Positions 1 to 7,788 of a stretch of 64,000 nucleotides of DNA are shown in pieces (within the stretch, counting starts at the first letter, position 1; every line of letters starts with the position of its first letter). A program made the position numbers and the translations under genes. The notes under the pieces were generated by a model. It did no database searches, was not told the DNA's origin, and worked only from the letters and a program-made list of their open reading frames with translations. This DNA comes from Olsenella uli (GTDB lineage: Bacteria; Actinomycetota; Coriobacteriia; Coriobacteriales; Atopobiaceae): positions 56,126 to 120,125 of the forward strand of contig NZ_CAAKON010000023.1 in assembly GCF_901212655.1 (NCBI RefSeq), read 5' to 3'.

Positions 1-468
1 ACCTACTATGCCGGCACGAGCTCCATCTCCGCTAACGTTCCGCAGGGCGCGGGCACGCTCGCCACGCCTGACGGCCGTTACGCCGGCGAGCCTTTGGCGG
101 AGGGGTGCAGCCCGAGCCATGCCGCAGACACCAATGGCCCCACCGCCGTGTTCAAGAGCGTCTCCAAGCTTCCGACAGAGGACATCACGGGCGGCGTGCT
201 GCTCAACCAGAAGGTGACCCCGCAGGTGCTCTCCAAGCCCGAGAACCGCCTGAAGCTCGAGATGCTCGTGCGCACGTTCTTCGACCGTCTGCACGGCTAT
301 CACGTGCAGTTCAACGTCGTGAGCAAGGAAACCCTGCTGGATGCCCAGGTGCACCCCGAGAAGCACCGCGACCTCATCGTGCGCGTGGCCGGCTACAGCG
401 CCTTCTTCAACGTTCTGTCCAAGGCCACCCAAGACGACATCATCGAGCGCACCGAGCAGGCCCTCTAA
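1..468 (+). CDS. Glycyl-radical enzyme, C-terminal part (5' end outside window)
   Basis: The window opens inside a reading frame whose last 155 residues are the C-terminal domain of a pyruvate-formate-lyase-like glycyl-radical enzyme. The signature RVAGYSAFF is present, with the radical glycine codon at 391-393, 25 residues from the stop. Upstream are GPTAVFKSVSKLP and HVQFNVV, typical of the non-PFL branch (CutC, glycerol dehydratase, arylacetate decarboxylases). Such enzymes act anaerobically in the cytoplasm after activation by a radical SAM partner, which is not in the window. The substrate cannot be assigned because the cysteine/glutamate active-site loop lies upstream. Arylacetate decarboxylases known from Olsenella are one candidate, by inference only. 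Confidence 0.9.
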   Translation, partial: TYYAGTSSISANVPQGAGTLATPDGRYAGEPLAEGCSPSHAADTNGPTAVFKSVSKLPTEDITGGVLLNQKVTPQVLSKPENRLKLEMLVRTFFDRLHGYHVQFNVVSKETLLDAQVHPEKHRDLIVRVAGYSAFFNVLSKATQDDIIERTEQAL

Positions 469-530
469 ACCAAGCCGGCGATGTCGTAGCCGCGCGCGAG
501 TAGGGCACCTTCTGCAAAGGTGACCAGGGC

Positions 531-610
531 GCGAGCTGCGGGGAGCCATACGCGAGGGCCAAGGGACTTGCGTAGCAAGTGACCAGAGCGTATGGCTCCC
601 CGCAGCTCGC
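531..610. repeat. Long perfect inverted repeat with nested inner hairpin
   Basis: Arms of 23 bp at 531-553 and 588-610 are perfect reverse complements. The 34-base loop contains a second small stem (acttg/caagt, 566-580). It sits between the glycyl-radical enzyme and the next gene and could act as a terminator or a structured RNA. There is no T-run. The architecture matches the inverted repeat at 60502-60608. Confidence 0.85.
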
Positions 611-675
611 ACCCGCTGGGACCTCATGTGCGGCGCCCTCGCCCTCGCGCGCGTCCCCGTGCTACCATCCACCGT

Positions 676-1491
676 ATGCCGAGCTGGAACGTACATACCG
701 CGCACGTCCAGAGGCTCCTCCGCGAGGGGAGCCCCTCTTCGCTTGGCATTCGGGACGTCAACGCGTTCCTCTTTGGCAACTTCGTGCCCGATATCAACGT
801 GGGCTACATGGTCCCCAATCCCTCGGGCATCCTGCCGTATCGCCTCACGCACTTTGCCGCAGCGGCGCACATCCCCATTCCGGGCGAGCGCGAGTTCTGG
901 GACACATACGTGGAGCCCAGGCTGCCCGTTCCAGACGAGGTGCCCATTGCGCCCGCACCTATCTCGGTGGAGGAGTCCGTTCGGCTCATTCGCGCGGGAA
1001 AGCGCTTCGAGCTGCCGGCAACGCCCGAGCGGCACGCGGAGGTCGTGGCGCGCCTGTCTGCGCACGATTACCGAGCGTCAGACGAGGTTCTTGGCGCCTG
1101 GGCGCACCTGCTGTGTGACAACGCCTACAACAGCGCCACGCGCGCCTGGCTGCGCGAGTACGACGTGCCCACGGGGGAGGAGACCCGCGTCCGCAAGCAG
1201 GATGACTTCCTCAAGTTTGGTCGAACGCTGCCCATCACGCTGCACTGCGAGGTGACGGCTGAGCTGCTGGCCCAGGCGGCGGCGTTCCCGCAGTATGCAG
1301 TCAACGAAGCCGATGCCCGTGCGGCCGTGGCATCCTCCAACGACATCGTTACAGACAACCAGGAGAACCACATCTCTGGCACACCCGACTACAGCCTGTT
1401 TCGCGAGGACTTCTTCCACGAGGTGTTCGAACATGCCACCGAGTGCATCTACGACCGCCTGACCGCCTACGCCAAGCGGCACGGAGCTTAG
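676..1491 (+). CDS. Putative zinc-dependent phospholipase C-like protein
   Basis: This 271-residue protein begins MPSWNVHTAHVQRLL; an upstream in-frame ATG at 592 is less likely because it lies inside the preceding inverted repeat. Scattered histidines and acidic residues (HTAH near the start, LTHFAAAAH, GAWAHLLCDNAYN near the middle) fit the all-helical Zn-dependent phospholipase C / S1-P1 nuclease fold. Proteins with this N-terminus are, as I recall, common in Coriobacteriia and are usually annotated hypothetical or zinc-dependent PLC. No signal peptide is visible, so a cytoplasmic role is likely. Decayed copies of its last codons follow. The family call is moderate and the substrate is unknown. 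Confidence 0.6.
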   Translation: MPSWNVHTAHVQRLLREGSPSSLGIRDVNAFLFGNFVPDINVGYMVPNPSGILPYRLTHFAAAAHIPIPGEREFWDTYVEPRLPVPDEVPIAPAPISVEESVRLIRAGKRFELPATPERHAEVVARLSAHDYRASDEVLGAWAHLLCDNAYNSATRAWLREYDVPTGEETRVRKQDDFLKFGRTLPITLHCEVTAELLAQAAAFPQYAVNEADARAAVASSNDIVTDNQENHISGTPDYSLFREDFFHEVFEHATECIYDRLTAYAKRHGA

Positions 1492-1605
1492 CTGGGCGTG
1501 CTGCCGGCCGTCGATCTGCGCCAAGCGGCACGGAGCTTAGTCGTGCATGCCCCCGTCCGCATCTACGATCGCCTGACCGCCTACGCCAAGCGACATGGGT
1601 CCTAG
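1443..1605 (+). repeat. Remnant tandem copies of the 3' end of the upstream gene
   Basis: The last ~48 bases of the phospholipase-like gene (1443-1491, ATCTACGACCGCCTGACCGC onward to the stop) recur at 1557-1605 with a few changes and again end in TAG. A shorter copy of the final ~25 bases, also ending in TAG, lies at about 1514-1541. This looks like repeated unequal recombination, or remains of deleted tandem paralogues. Confidence 0.85.
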
Positions 1606-1953
1606 TCAAACATCCCATCGCTTGGATCTTCAGTCGCCTGAGGACCTTGTTCACGTGACGCGAAGCCAAGATGCGTTGGGAACAGGGCCATTTGACCCCG
1701 AATGACATTCCGAAATAACCGCTGTTTCCGGTAAGAAAAGCTCGTAATGCGGTGCAACCCGCAATGTCATTTGCATCTGAAACCTACCTTTTCGCAGGTA
1801 GACGATGGTTGACCAGTTGGATTAATGGCGGCATGGCGCTTGATGCGCGCAAGCACCGCGCGGTAAACTACGGCCGTTAGTCAAGTTGGGTGCGCCGGGA
1901 GGCCACACCATTCGGGCGGAATCGTCCAAGCGAATGCGCGGCAGGAGACACGT
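1606..1953. other. Intergenic region with two inverted repeats upstream of the GntR gene
   Basis: No gene is seen. It contains 9-bp inverted arms AATGACATT (1701-1709) and AATGTCATT (1763-1771), and a small hairpin CTACCT/AGGTAG at 1784-1801. Either could be an operator for the following GntR-type regulator. The assignment is speculative. Confidence 0.4.
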
Positions 1954-2688
1954 ATGTCGGACTTCGAAAAGAAGGACACCTCCCTGCTCTATGTGCAGGT
2001 GGCAGACTACGTTCGCGAGAAGATTTACTCCAAGGAATGGGGTGTTGACGAGCGCATCCCGTCTGAGCACGAGCTCATGGCCATGCTGCACCTTTCGCGC
2101 GGCACTGTGCAAAAGGGCATTCGCTCGCTCGTCGAGGAGGGCCTGCTCGTTCAGCAGCGCGGTCGCGGCACCTTTGTCATCCAGCCCGTCATGGCGCGCC
2201 CGTCGGGCAACAAGCTGCACTCCTTTGCGGAATCCATGACGGAGCAGGGCGTCCACTTCATTACCAAGGTGGTTGACAGACGCATGGGCAAGGCCAATCG
2301 GGTCTGCGCCCAGTTTCTTGAGATTAACGAGGGAGACCCGTACCTCTATCTCATGCGTGTCCGTTTTGTTGCCGAAGAGCCGGTCATGCTAATCGAGAGC
2401 CGCATTAACCTTAAGGCGTGTCCGGGACTCGAGAGCGCTGACTTTGAGAAAGAGAGCCTGTTCTGTGCCGTTGAGCGCACGAGTGGGCAGAAGGTTGGCA
2501 CGGCCGAGATGACCTACAGCGCTCGTGCCGCCGGCAAGCGACGCGGTCGTTGGCTGGAGTGCGGCGAGCGTTCTCCCGTGCTCGACCTCGACCAGCTTGT
2601 TCGCCTGGAGGATGGTACGCCGGTCGAGTGGGGCAGCGTCTGGCTTCCTGCCAACCGTTGCGTCATCAACTGCACCACGACGCGCTAG
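1954..2688 (+). CDS. GntR-family transcriptional regulator, UTRA (HutC) subfamily
   Basis: The protein has 244 residues. The N-terminal winged helix-turn-helix (about residues 8-75) contains the typical GntR pattern with IPSEHELMAMLHLSRGTVQKGIRSL. The C-terminal part from about residue 90 is a UTRA effector domain, including YLYLMRVRFVAEEPVMLIE. UTRA regulators usually sense sugars, sugar phosphates or amino-acid derivatives and repress nearby catabolic genes. Here the neighbours are pyruvate kinase (convergent) and the phospholipase-like gene, so the target is unclear. The start ATG follows a purine-rich stretch (GGCAGGAGACACGT). Function as a DNA-binding repressor is confident; the ligand is not known. 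Confidence 0.9.
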   Translation: MSDFEKKDTSLLYVQVADYVREKIYSKEWGVDERIPSEHELMAMLHLSRGTVQKGIRSLVEEGLLVQQRGRGTFVIQPVMARPSGNKLHSFAESMTEQGVHFITKVVDRRMGKANRVCAQFLEINEGDPYLYLMRVRFVAEEPVMLIESRINLKACPGLESADFEKESLFCAVERTSGQKVGTAEMTYSARAAGKRRGRWLECGERSPVLDLDQLVRLEDGTPVEWGSVWLPANRCVINCTTTR

Positions 2689-2704
2689 GTATCTCGGGAC
2701 AAAA

Positions 2705-2735
2705 GAGGGCCCGCAGCCGGTGGCTGCGGGCCCTC
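2705..2735. terminator. Bidirectional terminator between the GntR gene and pyk
   Basis: A perfect 14-bp stem with a 3-base loop lies between two convergent genes, with A-rich sequence on the left side and the GC-rich stem centred at 2720. It probably terminates both transcripts. Confidence 0.85.
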
Positions 2736-2762
2736 CTGCGCATACTGCTGGTCTTGCCCTAA

Positions 2763-4202
2763 CTAGATCTGGGCAACCATGACCATGTTGGTGCTGGTGA
2801 TGTAGTCGCCCTGGGAGGGAGCGGTGTTGGGGTCACCAGCGGTGAGGACAACCATGTCGCCCTCCTGCACCAGGTTGTTGCCCTTGGCAACGACGAGCGC
2901 GTGGTCGACCGTGGCGCTAAGGGAGCCCTGGGCAATGCCCTTGAGCACCGTGACGCCCCAGTAGAAGCAGCACTTACGCACGGTCGTCTCGTGCGGGGAT
3001 ACGGCGTAGACCGGCAGGCTCGGACGGAAGTTCGAGATCAGGCGAGCGGTGCGGCCAGACTCGGTGGGGGCGATGATGCACTTGGCGTTCACACGGTTGG
3101 CCGTGGTCACGGCAGCGAAGCCGATGGCACCGTTGACGTCGCGGACGCCGCCGCGCTCGTGGTACTGGTGACGCTCGGGGAGGTACTGCTCGGTCTCGCG
3201 GCAGATGGAGGCCATCATCTTCACGGCCTCGACCGGGTACTTACCGGCGGCAGACTCGCCGGAGAGCATGACGCAGTCCGTTCCGTCCATGATGGCGTTG
3301 GCAACGTCGTTGACCTCGGCTCGCGTCGGGCGCGGGTTGCGGATCATGGAGTCGAGCATCTGCGTGGCGGTGATGACGGGCTTGTAGGCCTCGTTGCACT
3401 TGCGAATCATTTCCTTTTGCGCGTGCGGCACCTTCTCGGGCGGAATCTCGATGCCCAGGTCGCCGCGGGCAACCATGATGCCGCTGGAGTGCTCGAGGAT
3501 GTCATCGAAGTTCTCGATGCCGAGGGCGCACTCGATCTTCGGGTAGATGGAGACTTTGTCGCGACCGTGCTCCTTGCAGATCTGGCGAATCTCCTCGACG
3601 CCCTTGCCGTCGCGGATGAAGGAGGCGGCGATGGCGTCAATGCCCAGCTCGCAGCCGAAGATGATGTCCTCGCGGTCGCGCTCGGTGACGGCCGGCAGGG
3701 AGATGTCGACGCCCGGGATGTTCACGCCCTTGCGCTCTCCCAGGTCGCCGGAGTTGGCGAGGGTGCAGTAGATGTCGGTGCCCTCGATCTTGTCGACGTC
3801 GAACTCGAGCAGGCCGTCGTCGATCAGGACGCGGTCGCCGGGCTTGAGCTCGTTGGGGAGGTTCTTGAAGTCGAGCGAGAAGCGCTCGTGGTTGCCCACG
3901 ACGCCGTCGTCGGTGGTGATGATGGTCTTGTCGCCAGTCTCGAAGTGAACCTTCTCGCCGTTCTCGAGGACGCCGGTGCGGACCTCGGGACCCTTGGTGT
4001 CGAGCAGGATGGCGATGGGCTTGCCAATCTCCTCGGAGATGCGGCGGACGCGGGCAACGCGCTCGCGGTGCTCGTCGTGGCTGCCGTGGGAGAAGTTGAA
4101 GCGGGCAACGTTCATGCCCGCGAGCATCATCTCGCGAAGCTTGTCGTCATCGTCGCAGGCCGGACCCATGGTGCAGACGATCTTGGTCTTCTTGTCTAGC
4201 AT
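2763..4202 (-). CDS. pyk: Pyruvate kinase
   Basis: The 479-residue enzyme converts phosphoenolpyruvate and ADP to pyruvate and ATP, the last step of glycolysis. Visible motifs are KTKIVCTMGPA at the N-terminus, RFNFSHGSHDEH (substrate/K+ site), FIRDGKGVEEIR, IYPKIEC (catalytic lysine), MVARGDLGIEIPPEKV and TATQMLDSM, followed by the C-terminal regulatory domain. I chose the internal start MLDKKTK (CAT at 4200-4202) because AGGAAAGGAAACGA precedes it; the frame stays open further upstream. D-lactate dehydrogenase lies just upstream on the same strand, so pyruvate production and reduction are neighbours. Confidence 0.98.
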   Translation of the reverse strand: MLDKKTKIVCTMGPACDDDDKLREMMLAGMNVARFNFSHGSHDEHRERVARVRRISEEIGKPIAILLDTKGPEVRTGVLENGEKVHFETGDKTIITTDDGVVGNHERFSLDFKNLPNELKPGDRVLIDDGLLEFDVDKIEGTDIYCTLANSGDLGERKGVNIPGVDISLPAVTERDREDIIFGCELGIDAIAASFIRDGKGVEEIRQICKEHGRDKVSIYPKIECALGIENFDDILEHSSGIMVARGDLGIEIPPEKVPHAQKEMIRKCNEAYKPVITATQMLDSMIRNPRPTRAEVNDVANAIMDGTDCVMLSGESAAGKYPVEAVKMMASICRETEQYLPERHQYHERGGVRDVNGAIGFAAVTTANRVNAKCIIAPTESGRTARLISNFRPSLPVYAVSPHETTVRKCCFYWGVTVLKGIAQGSLSATVDHALVVAKGNNLVQEGDMVVLTAGDPNTAPSQGDYITSTNMVMVAQI

Positions 4203-4335
4203 TCGTTTCCTTTCCTCTGCTGCGAACGGTCTCCGGGAGCCTTTCCCGGGGTCGTGGGCGGGCATTGCTCGCCCCGGTCGAGCGGCTCGGTGCCGCTCGT
4301 TGGTGAGTCAAACGATTCACCCGTTCATATGAGAA

Positions 4336-4363
4336 GCGCCGCCCTTCCGTGTGCAGGCGGCGC
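4336..4363 (-). terminator. Probable terminator of the D-lactate dehydrogenase gene
   Basis: An 8-bp GC stem (gcgccgcc/ggcggcgc) with a 12-base loop lies 10 bases past the stop codon on the minus strand. It is followed by TTCTC rather than a strong T-run, so termination may be partial and some transcripts may continue into pyk. Confidence 0.6.
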
Positions 4364-4372
4364 GTTGTTGGT

Positions 4373-5377
4373 CTAGCAGACGACCGAGCGATCCACGAAA
4401 TCGGTCTTGTTGTCGAAGGCCACGGCGTTCTCGAGGGTCACACGGGCGATCTGGCTCAGGGCCTCCTTGGTGAAGAAGGCCTGGTGGCTCGTCATGACGA
4501 CGTTGGGGAAGGAGCACAGGCGCGCGGTGACGGAGTCGATGACCTCGCCGGAGTGGTTCTGGTAGACGTTCGCGCCCTCCTCGTCGTACACGTCGAGGCC
4601 GGCGGCGCCAATCTTGCCGGAGAGGATGCCGCGGATGAGGGCCTGGGTGTCAACGAGGCCGCCACGGCCGGTGTTCACGAAGATCACGCCGTCCTTCATC
4701 TTGGCGATGGACTCGTCGTTGATCATGTGGCGGCTCTCCTCGTTCAGGAACGCGTGGAGAGAGATGAGGTCGCTGCGGCGGTACAGCTCGTCGTAGTCAA
4801 CGTACTCGTCAACGACATGCTCCTCGTCAACCAGCTTCTGGTTGGGGTAGAGGTCGGAGCCGAGGACGTGCATGCCAAAACCCTTGCAGATGCGGCAGAG
4901 GGCGGCGCCGATGCGGCCGGTGCCAATGATGCCGGCGGTCTTGCCGTGGAGCGTCTCGCCCACGAGGCCGGAGAGGTCGAAGTCGTTCTCGCGAACGCGG
5001 ATGTAGCCCTTGTGGATGCGGCGGTTGGCGCACAGGGCGAGGCCCATGGCGTGCTCGGCGATGGCCTCGGGCGAGTAGGCCGGGACGCGGGTGACCGTCA
5101 TGCCAAGGTCCTTGGCAACGGGGACGTTCACGGCGTCGAAGCCGGCGCAACGCATGAGGACGAGCTTCACGTCAAAGCCGCGGAGAATCTCGAGCGTCAT
5201 CGCGTTGGCCTCGGCGTTCACGAACGCGCAGACGGCGTCGTAGCCACGAGCGAGGGAAGCGGTGACGGGCGTGAGGTTGGCCTCCACGTAGTCGATCTTG
5301 ACGCTGGGATAATCCTTGAGCTCGGCGTCGAACGACTCCTTGTCGTAGTCGCGGGCATCGTAGAACAGGATCTTCAT
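4373..5377 (-). CDS. ldhA: D-lactate dehydrogenase (2-hydroxyacid dehydrogenase family)
   Basis: The 334-residue protein reduces pyruvate to D-lactate with NADH in the cytoplasm. The Rossmann motif GTGRIG is at residues 152-157. The catalytic arginine lies in VNTGRGGLVD and the catalytic histidine in SHQAFFTKEAL. Length and motifs match fermentative D-LDH. The start is supported by AGGAGCGACCCGT just upstream. It lies upstream of pyk on the same strand and fits a mixed-acid fermenter regenerating NAD+. A related 2-hydroxyacid dehydrogenase such as 2-hydroxyisocaproate dehydrogenase cannot be fully excluded. Confidence 0.9.
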   Translation of the reverse strand: MKILFYDARDYDKESFDAELKDYPSVKIDYVEANLTPVTASLARGYDAVCAFVNAEANAMTLEILRGFDVKLVLMRCAGFDAVNVPVAKDLGMTVTRVPAYSPEAIAEHAMGLALCANRRIHKGYIRVRENDFDLSGLVGETLHGKTAGIIGTGRIGAALCRICKGFGMHVLGSDLYPNQKLVDEEHVVDEYVDYDELYRRSDLISLHAFLNEESRHMINDESIAKMKDGVIFVNTGRGGLVDTQALIRGILSGKIGAAGLDVYDEEGANVYQNHSGEVIDSVTARLCSFPNVVMTSHQAFFTKEALSQIARVTLENAVAFDNKTDFVDRSVVC

Positions 5378-5821
5378 ACGGGTCGCTCCTTTGGTCTCGT
5401 GGCTACCGCTGAGCGGTGGGCGCCGCGGGGCTTGCCGCCGTGCCCGTGCCTACCAATTACCAACCCCGCATTGTAGTGCATCGGGCGCGCCTGCAAGCGT
5501 GAACGGTCGCATCCGTCAAAGAATAATTGCAGATGGAAGGGGTTGTCTACGGCGCAGGGGACATTTGACGCCGCTGCCGGCAACGCATCTTCGTTCGACA
5601 CTTTGGGCGTCTGCGTTCGACGTGCCCGCCGGCGTCGCGGCGTGTCGGTTTTATGGCGGTGGGTGCGCGCGAGGTGGCGTTCTGCGGCGTGGCGTGCGGG
5701 GGAGCGCGCGTGCCGCGGTGCGATGCGCGCCCCGCAGCCTGGCGCGTGGGGCGGGACGGCGTGCGGGGACGGGGCGGATGTGCGTGCTGCGGCGTGACGC
5801 GCGACGACCACGGCAGGCGCG
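5378..5821. other. Gene-free stretch upstream of ldhA
   Basis: About 440 bases hold no convincing coding region. The part next to ldhA (about 5450-5560) is less GC-rich and is where its promoter should lie. The part from 5620 to 5820 is extremely GC-rich and without recognisable features. Confidence 0.5.
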
Positions 5822-7591
5822 CTACTCCTTAAGGAGCCGCCACATGGTGGTGCGGCTGATGCCGAGGGTCTCGGCCGCGCGCGTCTTGTTGCCGTTGCAG
5901 CTCTGCAGCACGAGTCTCGCCACGTCGCGCTCGATGTCGGCGAGCGGGCGCAGGAGGTCCAGCGTGGAGCTCTCGCTTGGCGCCGAGGTTGACGAGAAGC
6001 GCGCCGTGCGCTCGCGGCCGAGGGCCTCGCGCACGCTCGCGGCCGTGACGCGCCTGCCGTGGCAGGTGGCGAACACCCAGTCCAGCACCTTTCGCAGTTG
6101 TAGGTAGTTCCTCGGCCACCGGAATGCCTCAAGCTCGTGCATCGCGGCCTCGCCCACGGCAGGTGGCTGCATGCCCGCCTCGGTTGCCGCATGGGCGAGG
6201 TAACCCAGGACGGCCGGGGCCACGCCGTCTGGTCTGGCGCGCAGCGGGGCCACGGTGAGCACGTGGCAGCGGAGCTGCTCGGCAAACACTGCGAGGGCGT
6301 CTGGCTCGGAGCCGTCCTCTCGGTCGTTGCCGGAGAGCAGCACGAGGTTGCGCTCGCAGAGGCCCGTCTGCCTGATGATTGTCAGAAGCTCGTGCCAGTG
6401 GTCGGACGTGAGGGCGTGCAGGCTCTTGAGGCAGAGGGTCTGCCCGCTCTCGTAGAGCGGGCTCGCGTTGCTCTCCGTAAGGAACTCGAGGCTTCGCTCG
6501 CTCAGAAGCGAGCAGTCCACGGAGACGTAGGGTCGCTGCGTGCGGCCGCTCGCAAGGTAGAGGAGCCTCACGATCTGGTCCTTGCCGCTTCCCACCTCGC
6601 CTCGGAGCATCACCGGCCGCCCGGAGGCGATGGCCGCCGAGACCTTTCCGGCGACAAGCGCCTCTGCCCCCGTCGCGCGGAACACGCTCTCCGCAAGCCC
6701 GCGCTCCACCTCGCCCACGCCGAGGTACTCGATGCCCGCCATGCTCCTGCGCACCAGCTCGCGCGAGCTGGTGACAAAGAACTCCACGTAGCGTGTGCCG
6801 TTCGCCTCGATGGAGGCGCGCCTCACGCGCCAGATGCGATGCGCGCGCTGGAGCACCGTGCGCTCCGAACCTTCGGCGAAGCGGCGGCCGATTTCTTCGA
6901 GCAGCCACCCCTGGTCCTCGGTGAGGTCCGAGTAGACGAGCTTGCCGCCCTCGTCGCACAGCACGAAGTTGCCGGGCTGGCTCTGGATGATCTGCCAGAG
7001 CAGGCGACTTTTCGCCGTGCCCTCGCGCCACTGGCTGAAGTAGAAGCGCACGCGGTCGAGCGCCTGCCGCACGCTCTCGGGTCCCGAGACGAGCAGGCGC
7101 GCGTCGAGGCCCCGCTCGCGTGCGGACTCGTAGGAGAAGTTGTCGCACAGGAACGTCTCGTGCCCCGAGGCTGCGAGCTCGTCGAGGGCGATCGGGACCT
7201 CGTCGGCAAAGTCCACCGTGCGCACGTCGATGGGGCGGGGGAGGAGGTCGGAGGCCCTCACGAGTTTCGTGAACGTGTTGCCAAAGCCCACCGCGGCGAG
7301 GCGAGGGCCCTCGGTGGGGATGCCGCGCGTCTGGCGCAGGACGTCGCCGGTGGAGAGCTCGATCTCCACCACGGGAACAGAGAGCTCTTCCTCAAGGATC
7401 TGGGCCGTGCCGCCGCGCGAGATGACGGCGTCGAAGTTCTGCGAGAAGCTCGTGTGCGCCACGGCGAGGCCGCTCTCGAGGTCTCCCACGTGGATGGTGA
7501 GGTCGATGTCCGGATAGTCCGGCGTGACGCCCTCCAGAACGGTGGCGAGCCCCGGGTAGGGCGCCACCGCGAGCACCTTTATGCGGTCCAT
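5822..7591 (-). CDS. PrpR-type transcriptional regulator (PrpR_N, AAA+, Fis HTH)
   Basis: This 589-residue regulator starts MDRIKVLAVAPYPGL. Residues ~1-190 resemble the PrpR N-terminal sensor domain (DAVISRGGTAQILEEEL is diagnostic). A PAS-like linker follows, then an AAA+ domain with Walker A GEVGSGKD. The end is a Fis-type helix-turn-helix (CNGNKTRAAETLGISRTTMWRLLKE). The GAFTGA loop that contacts sigma-54 is not present where expected, and the AAA+ region is divergent. It is divergently transcribed from the DUF1537/PdxA cluster and most likely controls it in response to an acidic metabolite. The function as local regulator is inferred from position. Confidence 0.85.
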   Translation of the reverse strand: MDRIKVLAVAPYPGLATVLEGVTPDYPDIDLTIHVGDLESGLAVAHTSFSQNFDAVISRGGTAQILEEELSVPVVEIELSTGDVLRQTRGIPTEGPRLAAVGFGNTFTKLVRASDLLPRPIDVRTVDFADEVPIALDELAASGHETFLCDNFSYESARERGLDARLLVSGPESVRQALDRVRFYFSQWREGTAKSRLLWQIIQSQPGNFVLCDEGGKLVYSDLTEDQGWLLEEIGRRFAEGSERTVLQRAHRIWRVRRASIEANGTRYVEFFVTSSRELVRRSMAGIEYLGVGEVERGLAESVFRATGAEALVAGKVSAAIASGRPVMLRGEVGSGKDQIVRLLYLASGRTQRPYVSVDCSLLSERSLEFLTESNASPLYESGQTLCLKSLHALTSDHWHELLTIIRQTGLCERNLVLLSGNDREDGSEPDALAVFAEQLRCHVLTVAPLRARPDGVAPAVLGYLAHAATEAGMQPPAVGEAAMHELEAFRWPRNYLQLRKVLDWVFATCHGRRVTAASVREALGRERTARFSSTSAPSESSTLDLLRPLADIERDVARLVLQSCNGNKTRAAETLGISRTTMWRLLKE

Positions 7592-7788
7592 GCGCCGCCT
7601 CCTTGTTGTGCCTGCCGTCTGGCGTGGCGGCAACATTCCTCCAGGTGTTTCAAATCTGAACGATACCACGCGTCTGGCACCTTACGGGCGAACGGTTGCG
7701 GCCCGATTATCAATGGCGCGGGGAGGCGAGAGGCCGCTCCGCAGATCGCGCGAGGCACAAGGCCCGCGCACGAGCCGATGGGAAGCCG
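7592..7788. promoter_or_regulatory. Divergent control region between PrpR-type regulator and sugar-acid operon
   Basis: The 197-base gap separates two divergent genes and must contain both promoters. The octamer CGTCTGGC occurs twice, about 55 bases apart, and could be part of a regulator site. No clear -10/-35 pair can be assigned. Confidence 0.45.
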
